Both the position numbers and the translations under genes were made by a program. A DNA stretch of 64,000 bases from Streptomyces tuirus (GTDB taxonomy: Bacteria > Actinomycetota > Actinomycetes > Streptomycetales > Streptomycetaceae), in NCBI GenBank assembly GCA_018195615.1, contig JAGTPG010000002.1, positions 2,546,501 through 2,610,500 on the forward strand, in the 5' to 3' direction. Position 1 is the stretch's first letter. The number at the start of each line of letters is the position of its first letter. Under the pieces are notes generated by a model, which saw only the letters and a list, made by a program, of their open reading frames with translations, was not told the origin of the DNA and did not search any database. This document shows positions 19,526 through 27,628 of this stretch, piece after piece.

Positions 19526-20566
19526 TCAGACGCGGACGCCGAACATGAACGGGCCGCCGATGGTGTTCATCGACTCGTAGCGGACGACCGTGCCGGTGCG
19601 CGGGGCGTGGATGATCTGCCCGTTGCCGGCGTAGAGGCCCACGTGGTGCAGGTCGTTGAAGAAGAAGACCAGGTCGCCGACCTTGAGCTGGCTGACCGAG
19701 TAGATCTTGGTGCCGGCCCCGGTCTGGGCCTCGGAGGTGCGCGGGATCTGCACACCGGCCGCGGCGTACGCCCGGGAGGTGAGGCCGGAGCAGTCGTAGG
19801 AGCTCATGCCGGTGGCGCCGTAGACGTAGGGCTTGCCGAGCTGGCTCTGCGCGAAGGCGAAGGCCGCGGCGGCCCGGCCGGAGCCCGGCGGGACGTTGCC
19901 GGTGAGGGCGTCGCGCTCGCTGTCGCGGCTGGCGCGGTCCTGCTCCTCCTGGAGCTGCTGCTTCTCGGCGGCGGTGAGGCTGTTGAGCAGCTTCTGCGCG
20001 GAGGCCAGCTTGCCCTGGACCTCCTTCTTCTTCTTGCCGAGTTCGGTCCGGGTGGAGGCGAGGTCCTTGAGCTTCTCGGAGGCCTCGGCGCGCTCCTGGG
20101 CGAGTTCGCGCTGCTTCTCCTGGACCTTCTTCAGCGCCTCGACCTGCTGGCTGCTCAACTGGTCGAGCGTGGAGGCCTTGTCGAGGTAGTCGTCCGGGTC
20201 CGAGGAGAGGAAGAGCTGGACCGACGGGTCGATGGAGCCGGTGCGGTACTGCGACGCGGCCGCGAGGCCCAGGCTGTCGCGCAGCTCGTTGAGCTCCTCC
20301 TGGCCGCGGGCGACGTTGTCCTGGATGGTGGAGATCTCCTTCTGGAGCTTCTCCTGCTTCTCCTTGGCCCCGTTGTACTTCTCGGTGGCCTGCTCCGCCT
20401 CCTCGTAGAGCTTGTCGACCTTGGCCTTGACCTCGTCCTTGCTCGGCTTCTCGCTGGGCGCGGCGTTGGCGGCCTGCGAGCTGAAGGCGACGGCGGCAGC
20501 GGCGGCGGTGGTCAACACGGTCACACGTGCGCGGCTCGGCTGCTTGGGTCGACGGTGGGACGCCAC
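19526..20566 (-). CDS. NlpC/P60 cell-wall hydrolase, paralogue 2
   Basis: Same architecture as its downstream neighbour: signal peptide (ending near AANAAPSEK), coiled coil (about 40-215, KVDKLYEEAEQATEKYNGAK) and NlpC/P60 domain with GKPYVYGATG, catalytic Cys in SYDCSGLTSRAY, His in LHHVGLYAG and QIIHAPRTG. 346 residues, intact. GTG 20566 is preferred to the TTG three codons upstream because AAGGAG sits 10 nt before GTG but only 1 nt before TTG. The two genes look like a tandem duplication. A promoter and a hairpin-forming leader lie upstream. Confidence 0.9.
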   Translation of the reverse strand: MASHRRPKQPSRARVTVLTTAAAAAVAFSSQAANAAPSEKPSKDEVKAKVDKLYEEAEQATEKYNGAKEKQEKLQKEISTIQDNVARGQEELNELRDSLGLAAASQYRTGSIDPSVQLFLSSDPDDYLDKASTLDQLSSQQVEALKKVQEKQRELAQERAEASEKLKDLASTRTELGKKKKEVQGKLASAQKLLNSLTAAEKQQLQEEQDRASRDSERDALTGNVPPGSGRAAAAFAFAQSQLGKPYVYGATGMSSYDCSGLTSRAYAAAGVQIPRTSEAQTGAGTKIYSVSQLKVGDLVFFFNDLHHVGLYAGNGQIIHAPRTGTVVRYESMNTIGGPFMFGVRV

Positions 20567-20640
20567 GGGTGACAAGCTCCTTCGGGGCCCTCCGCCGTCG
20601 CTCCCAATGAGCGATCACCCGAGCGGAGGTTCGCGGCCTG
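20567..20640 (-). promoter_or_regulatory. Structured 5' leader of NlpC/P60 paralogue 2
   Basis: On the minus strand CCTCCGC pairs with GCGGAGG and encloses TCGCTC pairing with GAGCGA, directly before the ribosome binding site. I looked for a ydaO (c-di-AMP) riboswitch, which occurs before such genes in actinobacteria, but could not match its conserved core, so no class is assigned. Confidence 0.4.
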
Positions 20641-20670
20641 ACCCTAGTGACCTTCCTGTGATCAGTTCAA
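20641..20670 (-). promoter_or_regulatory. Candidate vegetative promoter for NlpC/P60 paralogue 2
   Basis: TTGAAC (minus strand, 20670-20665) and TAGGGT (20646-20641) are separated by 18 bp, a good HrdB-type match. Transcription would begin about 67 nt before the GTG start. Confidence 0.5.
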
Positions 20671-20813
20671 ATCCTCAGATGAAAAATTGCGTCACAGGAG
20701 GCCAACTTTTCCCCTGGACTCACAGGGCGTGAGACACACTTGACTTAACGTGGCCCACAGGTCTCACCAATTCGGGCATCACACCCGGACGTTACGCATC
20801 GCCCGTACGGTTC

Positions 20814-22162
20814 CTAGGCGCGCGAAAGGCGCTTGAGGAGCATCGCCGAGGCCACGGGGCGGGCACCCGCCCGGGCCACGCCGTCGGCGACCTCTCGGTC
20901 GGTCGAGGCCACGATGACCGGCCGGCCCGGCGGCTCGGCGCGCACCAGTTGGCGGATCAGCTCGTCGGCGGTGACACCCGGCTTCGAGAACAGCACCCGG
21001 ACGCCGCGCGGTGGCGCGAGCAGCACGGGCGCGGCCAGTTCGGCCCCGTCGAAGACACAGGTCACCTCGGCGCCGCTCTGCGCGGCCAGTTGCGAGAGCT
21101 GCCCAAGCAGCCTCAGACGCTGCTTCTCCAGTGGCATCTGCGGATAACCCGTTTTGGTGACGTTGTAACCGTCGACGACGAGGTGGGCCTGCGGCAGCGC
21201 CAGCAGCTGGTCGAGGACCTGCGGGTCGTTCTCGGAGAGCGCGCGGGCGGCGATGTCCTTCGGGCTCATCCGGCCCGGCTCGACGGCGTCCACGGTCTCG
21301 GCGGGCCGCACCGACACCGGTGGCAGCGCCAGTTCGCGGCGGAGCCCCTGGGTGGCGTCCAGGAGCGTGTCCAGCAGCAGCCGTACCCGCATGTCCTCGA
21401 CGCTGCGGCCCTCGCGGGCCGCCCGCCGCGCGGCCTCCAGGGCGGCTTCGGTCTCCCCCAGCCGGGCCTTGAGCCGCCGGGTCTCGCTCTCGGCGGCGGA
21501 CACCTGGGCGTGCCCCTCCGCGCGGACGGCCTCGATCTCGCCGTGCGCCTTGCGCAGGGCGGCCTCGCCGCGTTTGACGTCGCTGACGGCGGCGCGGAGC
21601 TTGCGGTGCAGCGACTCGGCTTCCTTCCTGGCCGATTCCAGCTCCGTGCGCAGCCGCTCGGTCTCGGCCCTGGTCTGCTCACGGGCCCGGTCGAGTTCGG
21701 CGCGCAGCCGCTCCAGCTCGGCCCGGCTCTCCTCGTCGGCGCGCTCGGCGTCGGCCCGCTGGGCCTCCTCACCGGCGGCGGTCACCAGCTTCACCCAGCC
21801 GAGGGGCCGCAGTACGTAGGCCGCGGCCGCCACGTCGAGCGGGTCCGCGGCCGGGGCGGGGAGCCTGAGTCGAGAGCGCCGGTCAGTTCCGGCTGGGCCT
21901 CTCTGAGCTTCTCCCCGATGCGCTGGCGGAACAGCGGGTCGGTCTCCAGCGCCGAGGCCATGGCGTTGCCGGCGAACTTGGCCCGCCGGTTCGGGGCGAA
22001 CCGGGCGTACTGCCTCAGCTGCGCGGGCAGCTCGCCGACCGTGAGGGAGCCGAAGCCGTCGGAGACGATCTGCACGACCCTGCGGCGCACACCGTCGGGC
22101 AGCGGACGGTCGAGCACCTCAGCGGCGCCGTCGCCCGGCCCCCCGCCTGTGGTCTCCACCAT
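20814..22162 (-). CDS. NYN (YacP/Rae1-like) domain protein with coiled coil, one apparent frameshift
   Basis: Three parts are visible: an N-terminal helical region of about 110 residues (DGVRRRVVQIVSDGFGSL), a long heptad-rich coiled coil (EELERLRAELDRAREQ type, about 140-260), and a C-terminal PIN-like NYN domain starting HLVVDGYNVTKTGYP with further acidic residues in TCVFDGAEL and VIVASTDREVADG. YacP/Rae1 proteins are ribonucleases or RNA-binding factors; nuclease activity here is inference from those acidic residues. A missing base near 21860 separates the first part from the rest. It follows the zinc-ribbon gene by 38 bp. Confidence 0.82.
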
Positions 22163-22200
22163 CCGTCACACCCCAATGCCTGTGCGAGGCCCCGCTCCGC

Positions 22201-22440
22201 TCAGGAGCCGGCGCCCGGCCTGTCCACGAGTTCCACCTGGTCCACCGCGTTGCACCAGCGGCAGCGCACCGACTCGATGGTCTCATTGAGCACCTCACGC
22301 TCCTCGACCTTGGGCTCTCCGGCCAGGTCGAGGTGGACGTACTCGACGACCTTCGACGAGCGGGTCACGTCGAAGCGCGTGAGGTTGCCGCAGAGGGTGC
22401 AGCGCCACCGCGTCTCGGCGGTCGGCAGGGGAACCGTCAT
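22201..22440 (-). CDS. Small zinc-ribbon protein
   Basis: 79 residues with two CxxC knuckles (CTLCG near 14-18 and CRWCN near 60-64), a classic four-cysteine zinc ribbon. Between them is an acidic strand region (LDLAGEPKVEEREVLNE). I do not know its function; the pairing with an NYN-type putative RNA-processing protein immediately downstream on the same strand makes a nucleic-acid-related role possible. Intact. Confidence 0.8.
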   Translation of the reverse strand: MTVPLPTAETRWRCTLCGNLTRFDVTRSSKVVEYVHLDLAGEPKVEEREVLNETIESVRCRWCNAVDQVELVDRPGAGS

Positions 22441-22647
22441 CGTGACCTGTTCTCTTTCCTTCTAGTGTCCGTGACGCCACCGGCATCCCCGGTGCGTGTG
22501 GTCCGTAACCCTACGGCCTGGCGGGTCATCGTCGCCCACGCGTCCACGACGGCGAGGCGGTCTGTGCTGTTGCGTCCGGTTACGTCATGCTCTGTATTCA
22601 TGATCAGCAAGTGGAGTGCGTCGATCGTCCGGGCCGCCGGAGTGATC

Positions 22648-23352
22648 ATGAGATCGTCGGCGCCGGTGACGTACTCACTGATCGCCCTGTGCTGCGCGGT
22701 CTTCCTGGCCGGCCCCGCCTCGGGCCTCAATCCGGCGTACGGCACGGGCGACGACCTGCTCGCCGCGCAGCGGGCCTATTTCCGGCGCTGGGGAGTGATC
22801 CCAGCAGATCTGTTCGAGGGGTCCGCCGGATCGGCCCTGACCCCCGCGACCGCGCTCTTCGTCCACGGCAGCTGGGTGCACCTGCTCGGCAACATGCTCT
22901 TCCTCTACGTCTTCGGGGCCATGACCGAGGAACGGATGGGCCGGGTCCGGTTCACCCTGTTCTACGTCGGCTGCGGCTACCTGGCCCTGCTGGGCTACGC
23001 CGTCGCCAACGCGGACTCCGGGCAGTCCCTGGTCGGTGCGTCGGGGGCGATCTCGGCGATCCTCGGTGCGTTCCTCTACCTGTTCCCCCGGGCCCGGGTG
23101 ACCAGTCTCCTGCCGTTTCTCTTCTTCCTGCCGGTGCGCTTCCCGGCGTGGGTGGTGCTGCCGTTCTGGGTGGCGCTCCAGTGGCTGGCGGCGGGGCGGG
23201 CCTCGGACGGGCCGGGCGTGGCCTACCTCGCCCACCTGGTGGGCTTCGGCCTCGGCTTCTGCTACGCCTCGGTCCGCTACGGCCGTCCTACCAGCCCTAC
23301 TAGAGTGAAGGCCGCCCCTGCTCCGGCCCCCGAGGGAGAGAACCAGCCGTGA
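22648..23352 (+). CDS. Rhomboid family intramembrane serine protease
   Basis: 234-residue polytopic membrane protein. HGSWVHLLGNMLFLYVFG (73-90) supplies the His/Asn of transmembrane helix 2, VGASGAISAILGA places the nucleophile at Ser132, and VAYLAHLVGFGLG places the catalytic His at 196. All core residues of an active rhomboid are present. Start ATG 22648 has GGAG 6 nt upstream; an in-frame ATG at 22600 is possible. The stop overlaps the next gene as GTGA, indicating translational coupling with the RAM-domain protein. Substrate unknown. Confidence 0.88.
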   Translation: MRSSAPVTYSLIALCCAVFLAGPASGLNPAYGTGDDLLAAQRAYFRRWGVIPADLFEGSAGSALTPATALFVHGSWVHLLGNMLFLYVFGAMTEERMGRVRFTLFYVGCGYLALLGYAVANADSGQSLVGASGAISAILGAFLYLFPRARVTSLLPFLFFLPVRFPAWVVLPFWVALQWLAAGRASDGPGVAYLAHLVGFGLGFCYASVRYGRPTSPTRVKAAPAPAPEGENQP

Positions 23353-23630
23353 TCACCGCGATCGTGCTCATCAAGACCAGCGTGGACCGGATCCCCGAGA
23401 TCGCGGAGTCCATCGCGGCGCTGGACAACGTCAGCGAGGTCTTCTCCGTCACCGGCACCTACGACCTGATCGCGATGGTCCGGGTGAAGGACCACGAGGA
23501 CCTGGCGGAGGTCATCCCCGGCCGGATCAGCAAGATCCCCGGAGTGGAGGGGACCGACACGCACGTGGCGTTCCGTACGTACTCGCAGCACGACCTGGAG
23601 GCGGCGTTCTCGATCGGGCTGGACAACTGA
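23349..23630 (+). CDS. Stand-alone Lrp/AsnC-type RAM domain protein
   Basis: 93 residues forming only the ligand-binding (RAM) domain of Lrp/AsnC regulators, without a helix-turn-helix. Typical features are AIVLIKTSVDRIPEIAE, the GTYDLIAMVRVKD strand and the T..THVAFR segment. Such proteins form amino-acid-binding oligomers; their partners are not known. GTG start overlaps the rhomboid stop by 4 bp. A hairpin follows 27 nt after the stop. Intact. Confidence 0.88.
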   Translation: MITAIVLIKTSVDRIPEIAESIAALDNVSEVFSVTGTYDLIAMVRVKDHEDLAEVIPGRISKIPGVEGTDTHVAFRTYSQHDLEAAFSIGLDN

Positions 23631-23657
23631 GGACCCGCTTCTGATCGGATGCATGAC

Positions 23658-23683
23658 GCCGGATGAAGAGTTCTTCATCCGGC
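23658..23683 (+). terminator. Terminator hairpin after the rhomboid/RAM pair
   Basis: GCCGGATGAA (23658-23667) pairs with TTCATCCGGC (23674-23683) around a 6-nt loop. Its position argues against a start at 23653 for the next gene. Confidence 0.7.
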
Positions 23684-23689
23684 CCTCAT
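23674..23689. promoter_or_regulatory. Candidate response-regulator direct repeat, site 1
   Basis: TTCAT-N6-CTCAT, an 11-bp-phased direct repeat as used by OmpR/PhoB-type regulators, upstream of the small secreted protein gene and its two-component genes. The same spacing occurs before the carrier gene at 26153. Confidence 0.45.
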
Positions 23690-23712
23690 TCTTCTCGCCG
23701 TGTTCCGGACCA

Positions 23713-24042
23713 ATGATCGGGCTCATGGCTTTCACACGTCGTATGGCGGCCCTGTCCGCCGTCGTTCTGATCCCGCTGGGTATCGCGGCGACCAGCTTCG
23801 CGCTCTCCGACCGCCCCGAGCCGCCGAAGGTCCCCTCCGAAGTGGTGCTGGACAGCGGCTCCCCCTCGCCCAAGCCCACACCCACACCCACGCCGACGCC
23901 CACGCCCGACCCGTCCCCGGACGACGAGGTCGTGCCGCGGCAGCCGGTGACCGACAGTCCCACGATGGATGACGATGACGACGACCACGGCCAGGGCGCC
24001 GGAGACGACGGAGCCGACGACGGCCCCGGCGACACCAACTGA
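23713..24042 (+). CDS. Small secreted or membrane-anchored protein with Pro-Thr repeat
   Basis: No family recognised. From ATG 23713 (or 23725, MAFTRR) it encodes about 109 residues: one N-terminal hydrophobic segment (ALSAVVLIPLGIAATSFAL), a short linker, a run of alternating Pro and Thr (PKPTPTPTPT type) and a very acidic tail (MDDDDDDHG). This is a signal or anchor sequence with an extended extracytoplasmic tail. Its 3' end overlaps the sensor-kinase start by 74 bp, so it is in one operon with the two-component genes and may act as an accessory to the sensor. That is inference only. Confidence 0.65.
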   Translation: MIGLMAFTRRMAALSAVVLIPLGIAATSFALSDRPEPPKVPSEVVLDSGSPSPKPTPTPTPTPTPDPSPDDEVVPRQPVTDSPTMDDDDDDHGQGAGDDGADDGPGDTN

Positions 24043-25483
24043 ACCGGCCCGCCGGCGGATCACCGCCCGGGTCCGCATCCTGCTGTGGTTGCTGCTCGTC
24101 ATGGCGGTCGCGCTCGTCGAGGTGACCACGACCACCCGCTCTCTGCTGATGCGGGACATGGACAACCGGATCAACCGCCTGCTCACTCAGGAGGCCGGGG
24201 AGTTCGCCGGCTTCGAGGAGCGGGGCAAGGACCCGGAGACAGGCCGTCCGTTCGCCGATGCGGAGCGCCTGCTGACCGTCTTCCTGCAGCAGCAGAATCC
24301 CGATGCCGACGAGGAGCTGATCGGCCTGGTGCGCAGGACGGACGGCGACCTCGCCCAGATCCGGCAGCAGGGCGACATCGGCTCCGGGCTGCCCCTCTAC
24401 CGGGACGCCGACGCCAAACGCCGTATCTTCGACTCGCCCGACTCCACCGGCACCCTGCACCGGCCGCAGGGTGAGATCCGGTGGGCCAAGGTGACCGTGG
24501 CCCGCGCGGGTGCGCAGCCGGACGCCGCGTTCGTCGTGGCCATCCACCCGGAGCACGAGCGGGAGCGGGTGAACACGGTGTTCCGCACCCTGCTCGTCAT
24601 CTCCGGCGTCGCCCTGCTGCTCACCACCGGCATCGCCTGGGTGGTCGCCGGACGCATCCTCAAGCCGGTGCGGGTGGTGCGCACCGCCGCGGCGGAGATC
24701 ACCGAGCAGGACCTCACCCGGAGGATCCCGGTGCACGGCAACGACGACATAGCGGCTCTCGCCGAGACGTTCAACGGCATGCTCGACCGGCTGGACCGGG
24801 CCTTCGCCGCGCAGCGCGAGTTCGTCGACGACGCGGGCCACGAGCTGCGCACCCCGATCACCATCGTGCGGGGCCATCTGGAGGTCATGGGCGACGACCC
24901 GGCCGAACGCGAGGAGACGGTCCGGCTGGTCACCGACGAACTCGAACGGATGAGCCGCATCGTCGAGGACCTGCTGGTGCTCGCCAAGACCGAACGGCCC
25001 GACTTCGTCGTGCACGAGCCGGCCCAGGTCGCCGAACTCACCGCCGACGTCTTCGTCAAGGCCCGCACCCTGGGCGAGCGCGACTGGCAGCTCGCCGAAG
25101 TCGCCGACCTGGAAGCGGAACTGGACTTCCAGCGGATCACCCAGGCCATGGTGCAGCTCGCGCAGAACGCCGTGCAGCACACCACGCCCGGCCAGACCAT
25201 CCGCATCGGTTCCCGGGTCGCCGGACCGCATCTGGAGCTGTACGTCGCCGACTCGGGTCCCGGTGTCCAGCCGCAGGACGCCGAGATCATCTTCGAGCGC
25301 TTCCGGCGGGCCACCTCCCGGCGCGGAGCACGCGGCTCCGGCGCCGGACTCGGACTGGCCATCGTCAAGGCCATCGCCGAGGGACACCACGGGCGGGTAC
25401 GGCTGTCCGACACCCCCGGCGGCGGCGCCACCTTCACCCTCGTCCTGCCCGCTCCCCAGGTACCGGAAGGCCATCCCACGTGA
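23969..25483 (+). CDS. Sensor histidine kinase, OmpR-partner type
   Basis: 504 residues, intact. Order: Thr-rich N terminus, first membrane helix (ILLWLLLVMAVALVEV), extracytoplasmic sensor domain of about 140 residues, second helix (LLVISGVALLLTTGIAWVVAG), HAMP (RILKPVRVV to IPVHGNDDI), HisKA with phospho-acceptor His in VDDAGHELRTPI, then HATPase with QNAVQHT (N box), DSGPGV (G1) and GSGAGLGL (G2). It signals to the overlapping OmpR-type regulator. The linked SLC13 carrier suggests the stimulus is an organic acid or other carrier substrate, as in dicarboxylate or citrate systems. Confidence 0.9.
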   Translation: MTMTTTTARAPETTEPTTAPATPTEPARRRITARVRILLWLLLVMAVALVEVTTTTRSLLMRDMDNRINRLLTQEAGEFAGFEERGKDPETGRPFADAERLLTVFLQQQNPDADEELIGLVRRTDGDLAQIRQQGDIGSGLPLYRDADAKRRIFDSPDSTGTLHRPQGEIRWAKVTVARAGAQPDAAFVVAIHPEHERERVNTVFRTLLVISGVALLLTTGIAWVVAGRILKPVRVVRTAAAEITEQDLTRRIPVHGNDDIAALAETFNGMLDRLDRAFAAQREFVDDAGHELRTPITIVRGHLEVMGDDPAEREETVRLVTDELERMSRIVEDLLVLAKTERPDFVVHEPAQVAELTADVFVKARTLGERDWQLAEVADLEAELDFQRITQAMVQLAQNAVQHTTPGQTIRIGSRVAGPHLELYVADSGPGVQPQDAEIIFERFRRATSRRGARGSGAGLGLAIVKAIAEGHHGRVRLSDTPGGGATFTLVLPAPQVPEGHPT

Positions 25484-26145
25484 ACCGCATCCTCATCGTC
25501 GAGGACGAGGAGCGCATCGCCTCCTTCGTCGAGAAAGGCCTGCGCTCGAACGGATTCACCACGACCGTCGTCACCGACGGCGACGCCGGCTACGAGTACG
25601 CGCTGACCGGCGGCTTCGACCTCGCCGTCCTGGACATCAACCTGCCCGGCCGCGACGGCTTCACGATCCTGCGCGAACTGCGCGAGGCCCGGGTGACCAC
25701 CCCGGTGATCGTGCTGACCGCGCGGGACTCCGTACGGGACGCGGTGGCCGGCCTGGAGGGCGGCGCCGACGACTGGATGACCAAGCCGTTCCGCTTCGAG
25801 GAACTGCTCGCCCGGGTGCGGCTGCGGCTCCGTACGGCGGCCCGGGCGCCGGAGGTGACCGTGCTGAGGGCCGGATCGCTGAGCCTGGACCTGCGCACCC
25901 GGCGGGCCAGGGCGGACGAGCGGACCGTCGACCTGACGGCCCGTGAGTTCGTGCTGCTGGAGCTGTTCCTGCGGCATCCGGGACAGGTGCTCTCCCGCGA
26001 GCAGATCCTCTCCCACGTGTGGGGCTACGACTTCGACCCCGGGTCCAACATCGTGGACGTCTACGTCCGCACGCTGCGCAAGAAGCTGGGCGCGGAGCGG
26101 GTGGAGACCGTGCGCGGGATGGGGTACCGGCTCCCCACCGGGTGA
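25480..26145 (+). CDS. Response regulator, OmpR/PhoB type
   Basis: 221 residues: receiver domain with VEDEER at 7-12, phospho-acceptor Asp52 (VLDINLPGRDG), conserved Thr in VLTARD and Lys in MTKPF; winged-helix output domain from about 135 with REFVLLELFLRHPGQVLSRE and DVYVRTLRKKLG. GTG start overlaps the kinase stop (GTGA). Probable target sites are the 11-bp direct repeats at 23674 and 26153. Intact. Confidence 0.92.
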   Translation: MNRILIVEDEERIASFVEKGLRSNGFTTTVVTDGDAGYEYALTGGFDLAVLDINLPGRDGFTILRELREARVTTPVIVLTARDSVRDAVAGLEGGADDWMTKPFRFEELLARVRLRLRTAARAPEVTVLRAGSLSLDLRTRRARADERTVDLTAREFVLLELFLRHPGQVLSREQILSHVWGYDFDPGSNIVDVYVRTLRKKLGAERVETVRGMGYRLPTG

Positions 26146-26152
26146 AGTTCCT

Positions 26153-26179
26153 TTCATGTTCGGCTCATCGACGGCTCAC
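26153..26179. promoter_or_regulatory. Candidate response-regulator direct repeats, site 2
   Basis: TTCAT-N6-CTCAT-N6-CTCAC: three pentamers at exact 11-bp spacing, 24 bp before the carrier start. The first two match site 1 in sequence and spacing. Confidence 0.5.
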
Positions 26180-26202
26180 CGCCCGGCTGAACCCTCGATG
26201 AC

Positions 26203-27618
26203 GTGACATTGAACCTACGAGCTCTCACTGCCCTGTGCGTGGCACTGTCGCTGTGCGCCCTGCTGGCGATCCCCACGAACTTCCCGGGGCTCGGCGGCGA
26301 CGCCCGCTTCACCCTCGCTGTGTTCGTCCTGGCGACCGGTGCGTGGATCGGGACGTCGATCGACGACACGTACATCGCGCTGGGCGCCGCACTGGCCCTC
26401 ACAGTGACCGGGGTGATCAGCAACGACACCCTGTTCGGCACCCTCGGCGACTCCACGGTGTGGCTGCTGATCTGCGCGTTCGTGCTGGCGGCGGCGGTGG
26501 CCCGGACCGGGCTCGCCGGCCGGGCGGCGGTCTTCCTCGTCAGCGGAGCACGCACCGTGCGGCAACTCGTGCACCTGACGACGGCGGCCCTGGTCGTCAC
26601 GGCGTTCGCGGTCCCGGCCACCTCGGGCCGGGCCGCGCTCGCGCTGCCGGTGTTCATGGCCCTCGCCAAGGTTCTCGCCGACCGCAAACGACTGGTCGTG
26701 ATGCTGGCGCTGCTGTTCCCGACGGTGATCCTGCTGTCGGCGGTGGCGACCCTGATCGGGGCCGGCGCGCATCTGATCACCGTATCGGTGCTGTTCGAGG
26801 CGACCGGGCAGCACATCGGCTTCACCGAGTGGCTGCTGCTGGGCCTTCCGCTGGCCGTGGTGTCGTCCCATCTGGCCGCCGAGCTGGTGCTGCTGACCAT
26901 GACCCGCCGCGACGACCGGCGCGGACCCGTGCACATCACCGCCGAGCAGATCCAGGAGCACAGCGAGAAGGCGGTCACCGGCCCCTGGACGTCGGCCGAG
27001 AAGCGCTGTGCCCTGCTGCTCGCCACGGTCGTGCTGCTGTGGTGCAGCGAGCCGCTGCACCACCTGCCGCCGGCGATCGTGGCGCTGATCGGCGCGGTCG
27101 TGGCCTCCTCGCCCGCCCTCGGCACCGTGCGCCTGAAGGACGCGCTCAAGACCGTCCCCTGGTCGCTGCTGCTGTTCATGGCGGCGACGATGGCGATGGG
27201 CGTCGCGCTCGCCGACTCCGGAGCGGCGAAGTGGCTGGTCTCCGGGCTGCCGACGAACGAGCCCCCGATGGTGTTCCTGGCGATCGTGATCGCGATCAGC
27301 ACGGCCGCCCACCTGGTCCTGCAGTCCCGCTCGGCCCGCTCCTCCGTCCTGGTCCCGCTCGTGGTGGCCGCCTCCGTCGGCGTCGGCGTCAACCCGGTCG
27401 CCGCCGCGCTCGCCTCCACCGCCGCCGCGGGCTTCTGCCACACGCTGCCCGCCTCCGCCAAGCCGGTCACGCTCTTCTCGCAGATCCCCGGCACCCCCAC
27501 CTACGCCCCGCGTGACCTGCTGCGGCTGTCCGCCTTCCTGGCCCCGCTGACCGCCGCCCTCGTCCTGCTCTTCGCCGTCGCGGTGTGGCCGCTGCTCGGC
27601 GTGTCCGTCACCCGCTAA
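26203..27618 (+). CDS. SLC13/DASS-type anion carrier
   Basis: 471-residue polytopic membrane protein with 10 or more hydrophobic helices. Family traits are FVLAAAVARTGLAGRAAVF and the helical-hairpin regions around ATSGRAALALPVFMALAK and SRSARSSVLVPLVVAASVG (a serine-rich SNT-like motif). DASS carriers import di- or tricarboxylates, sulfate or related anions; the substrate cannot be read from sequence. GTG 26203 start. It is 57 bp after the response regulator and 10 bp before glycerate kinase, so uptake and use of a glycerate-related acid is a reasonable guess. Intact. Confidence 0.8.
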   Translation: MTLNLRALTALCVALSLCALLAIPTNFPGLGGDARFTLAVFVLATGAWIGTSIDDTYIALGAALALTVTGVISNDTLFGTLGDSTVWLLICAFVLAAAVARTGLAGRAAVFLVSGARTVRQLVHLTTAALVVTAFAVPATSGRAALALPVFMALAKVLADRKRLVVMLALLFPTVILLSAVATLIGAGAHLITVSVLFEATGQHIGFTEWLLLGLPLAVVSSHLAAELVLLTMTRRDDRRGPVHITAEQIQEHSEKAVTGPWTSAEKRCALLLATVVLLWCSEPLHHLPPAIVALIGAVVASSPALGTVRLKDALKTVPWSLLLFMAATMAMGVALADSGAAKWLVSGLPTNEPPMVFLAIVIAISTAAHLVLQSRSARSSVLVPLVVAASVGVGVNPVAAALASTAAAGFCHTLPASAKPVTLFSQIPGTPTYAPRDLLRLSAFLAPLTAALVLLFAVAVWPLLGVSVTR

Positions 27619-27628
27619 GGAGCCCTCC

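Noticed and set aside
20567..20813. Possible ydaO (c-di-AMP) riboswitch before the NlpC/P60 gene
   Set aside because: The gene class fits, but I could not align the conserved core; only nested hairpins and a promoter are visible. A covariance-model search would decide.
23653..23712. Earlier start for the small secreted protein
   Set aside because: It would place the N terminus inside the terminator hairpin 23658-23683 and add a non-signal-like leader before the hydrophobic segment.
23868..23915. CACACC/ACGCCC repeat as a regulatory tandem repeat
   Set aside because: It encodes the Pro-Thr stalk in frame and needs no other explanation.
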